DNA of 64,000 nucleotides, taken from the NCBI RefSeq assembly GCF_004345425.1, contig NZ_SLVP01000005.1:434001-498000 (forward strand), in the 5' to 3' direction. Of this stretch, positions 7,818-16,387 are shown piece after piece (positions within the stretch are counted from its first letter, which is position 1; each line of letters starts with the position of its first letter). The position numbers were made by a program, and so were the translations under genes. The DNA comes from Paenibacillus sp. BK033 (GTDB lineage Bacteria > Bacillota > Bacilli > Paenibacillales > Paenibacillaceae). The notes under the pieces were generated by a model. It saw only the letters and a program-made list of their open reading frames with translations, ran no database searches and was not told the origin of the DNA.

Positions 7818-7921
7818 ATGAGTTGCGTCGAGTGAACGGATTTTGCTCCAAATAATGGATTATGCGGGAAGGACGGTGTCATCAAGGAGGTGCTGTCCAA
7901 CCTGAATCCTCAGGTTTTCCT
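7818..7921 (+). pseudogene. Decayed fragment of a ppk2 (polyphosphate kinase 2) gene
   Basis: Bases 7864-7920 match 13990-14046 inside the intact ppk2 gene at about 49 of 57 positions without gaps (Walker A region coding GKDGVIKKVLSNLNPQ), and weaker gapped similarity extends left to about 7818. A 3-base change after ATGGATT and short deletions destroy the frame. The two hydrolase genes lie between this relic and the intact gene. Confidence 0.8.
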
Positions 7922-8010
7922 ATGAAGCGAGTATATTTTATTGATAAGGTTTAGATTTCGTTGATTCGCTATGATAGGCAGATCCCGACGGCAGATGTAT
8001 ACTTTATGCA

Positions 8011-8027
8011 TATGAAAGCGCTTCATA
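8011..8027. promoter_or_regulatory. cre-like catabolite repression box
   Basis: TATGAAAGCGCTTCATA matches the CcpA box core but is one base shorter than the perfect palindrome. A possible promoter (TAGGCA 7975-7980, 17 bases, TATACT 7998-8003) puts the box just past the transcription start, where CcpA would block elongation. Confidence 0.55.
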
Positions 8028-8063
8028 TAGTAAATTACATCAGCAAGGAGAGGTGACCCCTCC

Positions 8064-10052
8064 GTGACGAATGCCCAAGGTTTGTCTTTGTTTAATGTAC
8101 CTAAAAGAATCTTATCGTTATTGTTGTCCGTTCTAATTCTCATGTCGGCATTTATCTTTGCACAGCAGGCGAATGCCGCGTCATCGCAAATCGTAAATAA
8201 TACAACGAAGTACGATACCGATGGCAATCCGATTTGGGCGCAAGGCGGCTGGGTCGTGAAAGAAGGAAATACGTTCTACTGGTATGGCATGGATTTTTCG
8301 ACTTCCGGTGTGAAAAAAATCAACGTATATACGTCGACTGACCTTGTTAATTGGACATCGCATCAGGGCATAGTCGATTTCTCTTCCATTAACGCAAAGC
8401 TAGATGCGATCGGTGATACGACAACAGTTCGCTTTGCAAGCACGCAATGGGTGGGAAGACCGTTTGTTATGTACAATAGCGTGATAAACAAATACGTCAT
8501 GTTCGCTGAATGGGGCAGCGGAGACGGAAATCGCAATAAAATTACGATCTTCACCAGCGATTCAGCAGCAGGACCATTTACTTACGAGAAATATATTTCA
8601 CAACCAGGCGGATGGAAAATGGGCGACCTTGGATCCATCTTTACTGATTCCGACGGCAGCACTTACATTACTTACACAATCGACTATAACAACATTACGA
8701 ATGCAGGTCTTCAAATTAGCAAGCTGAGCTCAGACTTCATGAGCATTGATTCCGTTACAAAGACGTTTGCTTCCACAGGCCCTTACAAAGAAGCGACAAC
8801 CTTGTTTAAAACGGGATCGAAATACATCATGATGGCTTCTACAACCAACGGTTGGAAATCAAGCCAAACCTGGTGTTACTCGTCGACAAGCATGTCCGGA
8901 ACATGGACGACTCCTTATGTTTGTGCGACAAGTCCATCTTCAACCAACTCTTTCGACACGCAAATCGATCAAGTTCTTCCCATTCAAGGAACACAAGGTA
9001 CAGTATACATGTACATCGGAGACCGTTGGAATAATTTCAGCGGCGGAAGCACTGGTGTTGGTCGTAACCAATGGTATCCATTGACCTTCGACAGCAATGG
9101 AAACCCTGTCATTAACGGCTACTCTCAATGGTACATCGATCCAGCTGCCGGAACATGGAGCTCGGCTGCACCCGCCGGCCAAGTTGACACGAGCTTAACT
9201 TATGCACTTGTGAATGGAAATTCGGGTAAGGCACTTGGCGTTACGAGCAATGCGACAACAGACGGTGCGACGCTCGAGCAGCGCTCTTATACAGGAGCGG
9301 TAAGCCAATCATGGAAATTTGTTGATGCCGGATCCGGCTATTATAAAATTTTAAATATCAACAGCGGTAAGTACATCGATATTTCTGGGGCATCTACGGC
9401 GGACGGTGCACAAGGCGTACAGCTGCCAGCAAGCAGCAGCACTAGCCAGCAATGGCAGCTTATTGATGCTGGCAGTGGTAATTATTCTGTTATTAACCGC
9501 AGCAGCGGAAAATATCTTTGCATTAGCGCAGGCGCGACGACCGACGGTGCTCCGGTTATTCAATGGACGCAATCGGGTTCCGCGAACCAAACCTGGCGCT
9601 TCGATACGGTTGCTCCGATCGATTTGACCAAAACGTATTCCATAACAAACCGAAACAGTGGTAAAACCCTTGGTACGGTTGGTGATGCAATGGCAGACGG
9701 CACGAGTATAGAGCAGCGCACTTATTCAGGCGCACCAAGCCAATCCTGGCAGTTTGAGTATACAAACGGCTTCTATAAAATCAAAAACGTAAACAGCGGC
9801 AAATACATGGACATCAATGGTGCATCGACAGCGGACGGTGCGGTAAACATTATTAATACCTCGAGCGGTTCAACCAGCCAATTGTGGCAATTGGTTGATG
9901 CAGGCGGCGGCTACTACAAGCTGAAAAATGTAAATAGCGGTAAAATGCTTGGAATTAGCGCTGGCAGCACGGCAGATGGCGGGATAAATCTGCAATGGTC
10001 AGATTCCGGCTCTATGAACCAGAACTGGAGCTTCGCTGTCCTGAACCCGTAA
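8064..10052 (+). CDS. Secreted GH43 glycoside hydrolase with two ricin-type lectin domains
   Basis: 662 residues from GTG 8064 (AAGGAGAGG 10 bases upstream). Signal peptide about 1-38 ending QQANA. Residues about 40-370 are a five-bladed beta-propeller of the GH43 type (GNTFYWYGMDFS, YTSTDLVNWTSH, GDLGSIFTDSDGSTYITYT). Residues about 375-515 and 518-660 are two beta-trefoil RICIN/CBM13 domains, each with three QxW-type repeats (SQSWKF, SQQWQL, NQTWRF; SQSWQF, SQLWQL, NQNWSF). The combination recalls exo-beta-1,3-galactanases (GH43_24 plus CBM13), so arabinogalactan is the likely substrate; arabinan cannot be excluded. A cre-like box precedes the gene. Confidence 0.88.
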   Translation: MTNAQGLSLFNVPKRILSLLLSVLILMSAFIFAQQANAASSQIVNNTTKYDTDGNPIWAQGGWVVKEGNTFYWYGMDFSTSGVKKINVYTSTDLVNWTSHQGIVDFSSINAKLDAIGDTTTVRFASTQWVGRPFVMYNSVINKYVMFAEWGSGDGNRNKITIFTSDSAAGPFTYEKYISQPGGWKMGDLGSIFTDSDGSTYITYTIDYNNITNAGLQISKLSSDFMSIDSVTKTFASTGPYKEATTLFKTGSKYIMMASTTNGWKSSQTWCYSSTSMSGTWTTPYVCATSPSSTNSFDTQIDQVLPIQGTQGTVYMYIGDRWNNFSGGSTGVGRNQWYPLTFDSNGNPVINGYSQWYIDPAAGTWSSAAPAGQVDTSLTYALVNGNSGKALGVTSNATTDGATLEQRSYTGAVSQSWKFVDAGSGYYKILNINSGKYIDISGASTADGAQGVQLPASSSTSQQWQLIDAGSGNYSVINRSSGKYLCISAGATTDGAPVIQWTQSGSANQTWRFDTVAPIDLTKTYSITNRNSGKTLGTVGDAMADGTSIEQRTYSGAPSQSWQFEYTNGFYKIKNVNSGKYMDINGASTADGAVNIINTSSGSTSQLWQLVDAGGGYYKLKNVNSGKMLGISAGSTADGGINLQWSDSGSMNQNWSFAVLNP

Positions 10053-10078
10053 GTCCGTAAACGATAAGGAATCGAAGG

Positions 10079-10110
10079 GATGGAGTGATATCGCTCCATC
10101 TCTTTTTTTT
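10079..10110 (+). terminator. Intrinsic terminator
   Basis: GATGGAG pairs with CTCCATC around an 8-base loop, followed by TCTTTTTTTT. Confidence 0.9.
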
Positions 10111-10210
10111 GTTGTTGATCGGCTTGCCGTCTTACAGGAAAGGAATAGTTGCAACTAGTTTTAAAACTACCGATTTTTTGACCAAAAAACCAGAATTATT
10201 TGCTAATTTC

Positions 10211-10225
10211 AGTAAGCGCTTTCAT
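10211..10225 (-). promoter_or_regulatory. cre box
   Basis: Read on the minus strand, ATGAAAGCGCTTACT fits the WTGNAANCGNWNNCW CcpA consensus at every defined position. It lies about 110 bases before the GH51-like gene. Confidence 0.65.
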
Positions 10226-10335
10226 TTTAAAATATATAGGTAACCTTCACATCTAGGACAGCGAGGTGATATTTATTTATTTGCATTAATTCGAATCGTG
10301 GTTAAGAATACTATATTTTCTAAGGAGGAAGAGAA

Positions 10336-13300
10336 GTGACAAGTAAAGGTTTGAAAAATCGGGCAATAAGTTTTTTAAGCATTCTAGCTTTGGCCAGCAC
10401 GCTGATTCCGACCGCCTCTGTTCATGCCAACACAGACACGAATCCTGTCATTTTACTCGATGCCAACTCATCCGCAACAAGCGTATCGCCTTTGTTATTT
10501 GGCGCGAATTCACGCTACTATTTCGATGGAAGAGGGATGTACGATCCGGTAAATAAAGAGGTTTATCCCGATTTTTATGACAGCTACAACGATGCCGGAA
10601 TAAAAGCCATGCGTTATCCCGGCGGTACGGTCGCCAATTTATTTAAGTGGCAGCGCGCCGTGGGCAATGGCAACGGGACGAATCCAGATAGCGGACTTTC
10701 GCAGGTTCACGGTATGGATCAAAGTGTGATGTCCGTTAATTTTAATCTGGATGAGGCATTAAAATTCACGGAGAATACGGGGACCGAGCTTACTTATATG
10801 TATGGCATGGGGAATGGCGATCCGACGGATGCGGCTAACCTGGTTCAATATCTGAACGGTACGGACACGAACAATCCTTATGTCCAATTACGAATAAGCA
10901 ATGGACATCCTGCTCCTTATAATATCACTTATTTTGAGATCGGCAATGAGACGGGACCAGGTCCGCAAATGTATTGGTTAAACGGTATTCCATCCGGGAC
11001 GGATTACCGGGATGCTTACGTTAACGGCAGCGTCGTTAATTTCACGAAGCAGACGGTCGTGCTTAAAGCCGATTGGAGCTTTATGAAACAAGGCGCTTAT
11101 AAAAGCACTGGCGTTGCTGGACAAGAAGTTTATGCTCCGTATGGTCCACCGACGGCTGGAACGGATACACTCTATGTTGCCGGCGCTCCCTGGACAAGAG
11201 TGACTTCCTTCGCGGGATATGGTCCGTCCGATCAGGTCTATCAAATCGATTATAATACCGGACGAATCACGTTCGGGGATGGCATGAATGGCCAAATTCC
11301 GCCCGCCGGCGCAACCGTCACCATTACTTATAGCGCCTTTAAGTACGGTTATAAAGACTATTATACGGCTATGAAAAACGTTGATCCTACCATTAAAGTA
11401 ATCAGTAATATAGCCGACAATGAGGCCATTGCCGCTTTCCGCAATGCGAATGTGCCTTACGACGGAATGACAACCCATCCGTACTGGGGGTTTGGCGTAA
11501 CGAGCAATGCCAATTTGACAGACTACTACGCGGGGACGATGGGACAGGTTAACGTGACCGTTGGCTGGGTCTCGAGTTTGCAGCAAAGGTTGAAAAATGA
11601 ACCGCTGTCCGGCGGTATCGTTTTCCCGTCCGAATATGGGCTGACCGCCAAGCTGAACGGATACCCGCACTATTTGCTAGGGCTCGGCGATGCGCTTTAT
11701 ATCGGAAAGACGCTGATGAAATATATGCAAATGGGCATTCCCATTGCCGAAAAACATAGCCTTATCGATACCTGGTTCCAGGAGGATAATCTGGGCATCG
11801 GCAATATGGCGATATTCAATAATAACAACACGCCGGGCAGCCCGTACAATTTTACCCCTAACGTGTCGGCCGAGATGTTTAAACTGTTGACCAATATGAC
11901 AGGAACAACGGCATTAAACGCTCCGGCCATCGTCAATATGCCAACCTACGCATTCTCGGGAGGCAATAATGCAACTTACAATCAAAATTCCTTGAACAGC
12001 GTAGCGACGAAGGATGCCGACGGCAACTTGTATCTTCTTGTTCTGAATGAAGCCCCGGCAACCGATTATACATCCACTATAAATATTGCCAATTATGAGC
12101 CGGGATCGACGGCTACGGTATGGAAGCTTGGCGAAGGTATTGCACTGGACCAATATAACCTGCCGGGCGAGGCGCCAACCGTTGTTAATGAAGAATCGAC
12201 GATTTCGGTACCGGGCAATACCTTTACTTACACATTCCCGGCGCACACGATGACGGCTATCAAATTAAGCGGCACGGTGAGTAAACCGGCTTATATAGGA
12301 ACGGCCCATTACAAATTGGACGAAACATCGGGCTCCACAGCTTCGGATTCTTCCGGAAACAACAATACGGCTGTCATCTCTTCCAATGGCGGCAACGTAA
12401 CCTGGGAGTCAAACGGTAAAGTTAACGGCGCGCTTCATTTGGCTCCATCCGGAACTAATGCATTCGGGGATTACTATATAAGCATTCCGAATTTCTTCGA
12501 TCCGGGAGCGACCAATTTTACAATAGCGGCTTGGGTTAAGCTTGATCAGCCATCCGGGCCGGGATCGAACCAAACGATTTTCGCCCAGGAAGGAGCGTCC
12601 GGCCGCAGTATACTGTATCGCGATGTTAATACGGGGAAACTGAATTCGTATCTGGGAGGCGTTACCACGACCTCAAACGGTACCATCCCCGTTGGAACAT
12701 GGACGCATGTGGCCTTAGTCAAAAACGGCGGGACGATCCAGTTGTATATTAACGGAGCTCTCGATAAAACGGCTAGTGTAACGACGGAGACCTCCACCGG
12801 CAAGTTCCGTGTGGGAGCGCATAAAGCTCCGTCTGCAACCAGCGCGAACTGGAACGGATCCATCGACGACATACAACTGTCACAAAAGGCTCTAGCCTCG
12901 GCTCAGATTTCCAATATGTATGACGGCACCATTTATTACAGTATGAATGAAAACGTCGGATCCGCGGTGGCTTCCGATAATTCAGGCAACAATAACACGG
13001 TATCCCTATTAACATCCGGCGGAAGCGCATCCTTTGATATCAATGGCAAGGAGGGCAGCGCCCTTCGTCTGTCCGGGTCTTACGGCGATTACTATTTAAG
13101 CGTTCCGAATTTCTTCGATCCGGCGTCTACGGATTTTACCGTGGCGGCATGGGTTAAGCTCGATCAGGCTTCGGCAGCAGGTTCAAATCAAACGATATTT
13201 GCACAGGAAGGCAGCGGCGGGCGCAGCATTCTGTATCGCGATGTCAATACCGGCACGTTAAAATCATTCCTGGGCGGCGTGAATACAACTTCTACCGGAA

Positions 13301-13548
13301 CGATCCCAATAGGTACCTGGACGCATGTCGCTTTGGTTAAAAGCGGCAGCACGATCAAGCTGTATATTAATGGCGTGTTTGATACAACCGCAGCAACGGT
13401 AACTGCCGAATCGGCGGCGGGTAATTTCCGATTGGGCGCGCATAAATCGCCATCGTCAAACAATTCGAATTGGAATGGTTTAATTGACGAGGTTTATTTG
13501 GCTAAGAAGGCATTTTCAGACGCTCAAATTCAGAATCTTTATCATTAA
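10336..13548 (+). CDS. Secreted GH51-like alpha-L-arabinofuranosidase with two LamG domains
   Basis: 1070 residues from GTG 10336 (AAGGAGGAA upstream). Signal peptide about 1-32. Residues about 38-550 are a clan GH-A TIM barrel: RYPGGTVAN, then ITYFEIGNE with the acid/base Glu, and GGIVFPSEYGL with the likely nucleophile Glu. About 100 residues (roughly 233-340) are inserted after the acid/base strand and include NTGRITFGDGMNGQIPPAG, a small beta-domain signature. A C-terminal beta-sandwich follows (about 550-645). Residues about 650-860 and 865-1070 are two similar LamG/concanavalin-like domains sharing FFDPG/A, AAWVKLDQ, SILYRDVNTG and TWTHVALVK. With the upstream GH43 it probably degrades arabinogalactan side chains. 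Exact family (GH51 or a neighbour) needs a profile search. Confidence 0.78.
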   Translation: MTSKGLKNRAISFLSILALASTLIPTASVHANTDTNPVILLDANSSATSVSPLLFGANSRYYFDGRGMYDPVNKEVYPDFYDSYNDAGIKAMRYPGGTVANLFKWQRAVGNGNGTNPDSGLSQVHGMDQSVMSVNFNLDEALKFTENTGTELTYMYGMGNGDPTDAANLVQYLNGTDTNNPYVQLRISNGHPAPYNITYFEIGNETGPGPQMYWLNGIPSGTDYRDAYVNGSVVNFTKQTVVLKADWSFMKQGAYKSTGVAGQEVYAPYGPPTAGTDTLYVAGAPWTRVTSFAGYGPSDQVYQIDYNTGRITFGDGMNGQIPPAGATVTITYSAFKYGYKDYYTAMKNVDPTIKVISNIADNEAIAAFRNANVPYDGMTTHPYWGFGVTSNANLTDYYAGTMGQVNVTVGWVSSLQQRLKNEPLSGGIVFPSEYGLTAKLNGYPHYLLGLGDALYIGKTLMKYMQMGIPIAEKHSLIDTWFQEDNLGIGNMAIFNNNNTPGSPYNFTPNVSAEMFKLLTNMTGTTALNAPAIVNMPTYAFSGGNNATYNQNSLNSVATKDADGNLYLLVLNEAPATDYTSTINIANYEPGSTATVWKLGEGIALDQYNLPGEAPTVVNEESTISVPGNTFTYTFPAHTMTAIKLSGTVSKPAYIGTAHYKLDETSGSTASDSSGNNNTAVISSNGGNVTWESNGKVNGALHLAPSGTNAFGDYYISIPNFFDPGATNFTIAAWVKLDQPSGPGSNQTIFAQEGASGRSILYRDVNTGKLNSYLGGVTTTSNGTIPVGTWTHVALVKNGGTIQLYINGALDKTASVTTETSTGKFRVGAHKAPSATSANWNGSIDDIQLSQKALASAQISNMYDGTIYYSMNENVGSAVASDNSGNNNTVSLLTSGGSASFDINGKEGSALRLSGSYGDYYLSVPNFFDPASTDFTVAAWVKLDQASAAGSNQTIFAQEGSGGRSILYRDVNTGTLKSFLGGVNTTSTGTIPIGTWTHVALVKSGSTIKLYINGVFDTTAATVTAESAAGNFRLGAHKSPSSNNSNWNGLIDEVYLAKKAFSDAQIQNLYH

Positions 13549-13618
13549 GAAAGAGAATGGGGCTTAAAACAAAAACTGCACCGCGCTTCGCGGCAGGTAA
13601 AGCAGTAACCTTCAAATG

Positions 13619-13662
13619 AAAGGGGCTGTCTCATTAGTCATTAATTTGACGATGGGATAGCC
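13619..13662 (+). terminator. Imperfect hairpin, possible terminator
   Basis: AGGGGCTGTCTCA pairs, with G-U pairs, with TGGGATAGCCTCT. No long U tract. The word GGGCTGTCTC also occurs at 3643 and 13680. Confidence 0.4.
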
Positions 13663-13787
13663 TCTAGCTATTTGTAATGGGCTGTCTCAATTAATTGAAG
13701 CGGAAAATTGGTCAAAGGAAAGGATTTTGATCGTATTCACTCGAATAATTGTCGAGAGATAATGAAGTGTCTGAGGAGGCGTTTCCC

Positions 13788-14606
13788 ATGTTGAAAAACT
13801 ATCGGCTGACTAAAGCGGACAAGCGAGGTCTAAGCCGCATCGATCCGAACGATACGGGCGGCATCGCAAGTAAGGAAGACATTCAAGATGAGTTTGAACA
13901 CATGGAACGGAAGCTTCGCAATCTGCAGGACAAGTTGTTTGCCTCGAAGACGAACGGTGTACTCGTTTTGTTCCAAGGGATGGATTGCAGCGGGAAGGAC
14001 GGCGTTATCAAGAAAGTCCTGTCCAACCTGAATCCCCAGGGCTTCCGTGCGGAAAGCTTCAAGAAACCGACGCCTGAAGAGTCAGCCCATGACTTCTTAT
14101 GGAGGACGCATAAGGTTGTCCCTGCCAAAGGCTATATTACCGCATTCAACCGTTCTTATTATGAGGATGTGCTCGTTACCCGGGTGCATGGCTTGATACA
14201 AGACGAGGAAGCGGCAGCGCGGATGAAGCATATCCGGCATTTCGAGAAGCTACTAACGAACAATGGCGTCATGCTGATCAAAATCTTCTTGCACATTTCA
14301 CCTGAATTTCAGCTTGAGAAAATCCGCGAGCGGCTTAGCAACCCGGAGAAGATATGGAAATTCGATGCCAGCGATCTCAATGAGCGGCACTACTGGGATT
14401 CATACATTGACGCATACGAAGATGTCTTCCGGCATACGGCAACCAATCATGCACCCTGGCATATCGTCCCGGCCAACGAACGCTGGTTCCGCGATTACTT
14501 GGTGCTCCGGATTATTTTAAGTTCGTTAGAGAAATTGGAGCTTTCTTATCCAGAACCTGACATTGACACAAAAAGGTTTATGGAGCAGCTAGAATCCAAC
14601 GCTTGA
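13788..14606 (+). CDS. Polyphosphate kinase 2 family protein
   Basis: 272 residues from ATG 13788, chosen for the GAGGAGG 8 bases upstream. Walker A is GMDCSGKDGVIKK, followed by VLSNLNPQGF; the lid/Walker B region reads FNRSYYEDVLVTRVHG. This is the PPK2 nucleotide phosphotransferase fold, which moves phosphate between polyphosphate and nucleotides in the cytosol. FKKPTPEESAHDFLWR and PAKGYI resemble class III enzymes acting on AMP and ADP (inference). A degraded piece of a second copy sits at 7818-7921 on the other side of the two hydrolase genes. Confidence 0.92.
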   Translation: MLKNYRLTKADKRGLSRIDPNDTGGIASKEDIQDEFEHMERKLRNLQDKLFASKTNGVLVLFQGMDCSGKDGVIKKVLSNLNPQGFRAESFKKPTPEESAHDFLWRTHKVVPAKGYITAFNRSYYEDVLVTRVHGLIQDEEAAARMKHIRHFEKLLTNNGVMLIKIFLHISPEFQLEKIRERLSNPEKIWKFDASDLNERHYWDSYIDAYEDVFRHTATNHAPWHIVPANERWFRDYLVLRIILSSLEKLELSYPEPDIDTKRFMEQLESNA

Positions 14607-14638
14607 TCGGATAGAAAGCGATAAATGCTCTCGATGCC

Positions 14639-14734
14639 TTGATTATCCTAAACCTCTCGTTTGTTGTGATCGTTGTGGCTATTGTTTTTCTTTTGCGTGA
14701 GGCATTGAATAAAGACGGCTGGGTATTTATATAG
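14639..14734 (+). CDS. Possible 31-residue single-helix membrane peptide
   Basis: TTG-initiated frame MIILNLSFVVIVVAIVFLLR plus a short polar end. A hydrophobic helix is clear, but there is no ribosome site, so expression is doubtful; it may be a relic of a larger membrane protein. Confidence 0.2.
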   Translation: MIILNLSFVVIVVAIVFLLREALNKDGWVFI

Positions 14735-14774
14735 GGATAAGCTTTGGTAGTGACGGTATAGGGAATTTTGTGTT

Positions 14775-14815
14775 AAAAAAGAAGTCGACCCTTCTCGCGG
14801 GTCGACTTCTTTTTT
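14775..14815. terminator. Bidirectional intrinsic terminator
   Basis: AAAAAAGAAGTCGACCC and GGGTCGACTTCTTTTTT form a 17-base-pair stem around TTCTCGC, with A and T tracts on either side. It serves ppk2 on the plus strand and map on the minus strand. Confidence 0.92.
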
Positions 14816-14816
14816 G

Positions 14817-15563
14817 CTATTGAGCGGTCAGAATTTGCGGACCTTCAGCCGTGATGGCGATCGTATGCTCGTATTGGGCGGCCAGCTTGTTGTCCAACGT
14901 CCGTGCGGTCCATCCGTCCGGATCGATTGTCATGAAGTAGGTGCCTTCCGTGATCATAGGCTCAATCGTGAACACCATACCTTCCTTGATACGGTGGCCT
15001 TTGCCAGGCTTGCCGACATGCATATAAGTCGGCTCTTCGTGCAGGTCGCGGCCGATGCCGTGGGCGAGAAGATCGCGCACGACGCCGAAACCGTGGGCTT
15101 CCGCATGCCGCTGAATCGCGCTCGTCACGTCGCCGAGTCGATTGCCGGGCTGCGCCTGCCCAATGCCCAGGTCAAGACATTCCTTCGTGACACGCATCAG
15201 CTTCTCGGCCGTCTGGGAGATCTGCCCGACCGCATAACTCCAGGCTGAATCGCCGAGCCAGCCATCGAGCTCAGCAACCGTATCAATCGTTACGATATCG
15301 CCTTCCTCAAGTGGCTTATTGCTTGGGAAGCCATGAGCGATTACATCGTTTGCGGAGGCACAGGTCGCATAAGGGTAGCCCTTATAGCCTTTCTGATATG
15401 GCTTTGCGCCGTACTTCAGCATCATTTCCTCGAATATGCGATCAATCTCGTTGGTTGTAATACCCGGTTGAATAAGAGGGGCGATTGCGCGGTGGCATTC
15501 AGCCACCACTTGGCATGCCTTGCGGATAGCCTCGATTTCAAGCTTGCTTTTTAGAATGACCAT
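14817..15563 (-). CDS. map: Methionine aminopeptidase, type I
   Basis: 248 residues from ATG 15563. The pita-bread fold is complete: the substrate His in AHGFPSN, the metal Asp pair in DIVTIDTVAELDGWLGDSAW, HGIGRDLHEEP with the metal His, and EPMI plus YEHT with the metal Glu residues. It removes the initiator Met from nascent proteins. The gene begins 7 bases after the TetR gene stop, and its AAGGAG lies at the TetR 3' end, so the two are cotranscribed. Being outside the ribosomal operon, it is likely a second, regulated isozyme. Confidence 0.93.
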   Translation of the reverse strand: MVILKSKLEIEAIRKACQVVAECHRAIAPLIQPGITTNEIDRIFEEMMLKYGAKPYQKGYKGYPYATCASANDVIAHGFPSNKPLEEGDIVTIDTVAELDGWLGDSAWSYAVGQISQTAEKLMRVTKECLDLGIGQAQPGNRLGDVTSAIQRHAEAHGFGVVRDLLAHGIGRDLHEEPTYMHVGKPGKGHRIKEGMVFTIEPMITEGTYFMTIDPDGWTARTLDNKLAAQYEHTIAITAEGPQILTAQ

Positions 15564-15570
15564 ATTCGGA

Positions 15571-16155
15571 TCAGGACTCCTTCGAAATTGCTTGCATAGC
15601 GAGTCGGGCGATTCGATCGACGTCCAGGTCGGAATTGCCCGCATAGTAGTGCAGTCCGCAGCAACCGACCAGCACGGCAAGCATATGGTCGACGCTGTCG
15701 TCTTCGCACCGTGCGATTGATCGCAGTGGAACGTACAGCCGTTCCGTGAATTTTCTTTTGGCCTGGTGTCGATCTCTTTCCGGCAAGCCGGCATAATGTT
15801 CCGCCGCCATTTTGTACACAAGATATGCGCGAGGGTCCGACTGCCACAACCGGATAAGCGCTTTGCAATACGCCAACAACTGCGAGTCATCCGGGGAACT
15901 GCCGCTGACGTCCGTCCATTCCGAGATCACTTGCTCGCATCGCTCGAATCCGCTTTCTAAAACGTCTTCTATCAATAAATGCCGGTTAGGGTAATAATGG
16001 TATACGGTGCCGTAACCGAGCCCTGCCTCGCGGGCAACGTCGCGAATATCAAAGCTTCCGCCCGTGCGGAAGTAGGAGCGTGCGGCGACGTCCAGAATCT
16101 GTTCTCTGCGCTGTATGCGTATCAGCTCATTTTGTTCTTTGGTACGGGGGCACAT
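15571..16155 (-). CDS. TetR/AcrR-family regulator
   Basis: 194 residues, start ATG 16155 after AAAGGAGGC. The N-terminal helix-turn-helix is QILDVAARSYFRTGGSFDIRDVAREAGLGYGTVYHYYPNR, here given in part: DVAREAGLGYGTVYHYYPNR. The C-terminal ligand domain is not diagnostic; it holds several Cys residues (CCGLHYY). Upstream of map in one operon; its targets are unknown. Confidence 0.9.
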   Translation of the reverse strand: MCPRTKEQNELIRIQRREQILDVAARSYFRTGGSFDIRDVAREAGLGYGTVYHYYPNRHLLIEDVLESGFERCEQVISEWTDVSGSSPDDSQLLAYCKALIRLWQSDPRAYLVYKMAAEHYAGLPERDRHQAKRKFTERLYVPLRSIARCEDDSVDHMLAVLVGCCGLHYYAGNSDLDVDRIARLAMQAISKES

Positions 16156-16329
16156 ACCGGGTTAGCCTCCTTTTATAGACCTGCAAATTTGTCAATGTAA
16201 AAATAATAACGCACGGGGAAAAAAAATGCAAAAGATTTGTTGGTGTTCGATAACATAAAGAACCGCGTAATGAATGGTTCTTCGCGTCAAATTTAAAACG
16301 TGTTCGGGTTTTACGGGCGAAATAGCTGG

Positions 16330-16335
16330 TATAAT
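16330..16335 (+). promoter_or_regulatory. Extended -10 promoter element of the SWIM gene
   Basis: TGGTATAAT, about 53 bases before the start codon. No good -35 box at standard distance. Confidence 0.45.
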
Positions 16336-16387
16336 AGAGATCGAAGTTTTAAGAATACATGACGATGTAAAACGGGAGTAACGGATT

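Noticed and set aside
9200..10045. Repeated DNA words in the GH43 gene
   Set aside because: They are codons of the six QxW repeats of two ricin-type domains.
12286..13540. Long similar blocks in the GH51-like gene as a DNA duplication artefact
   Set aside because: They are two in-frame LamG domains with normal divergence.
3643..13690. GGGCTGTCTC word at 3643, 13622 and 13680 as IS ends
   Set aside because: At 3643 it is the stem of a normal terminator, and no paired ends or transposase accompany the others.
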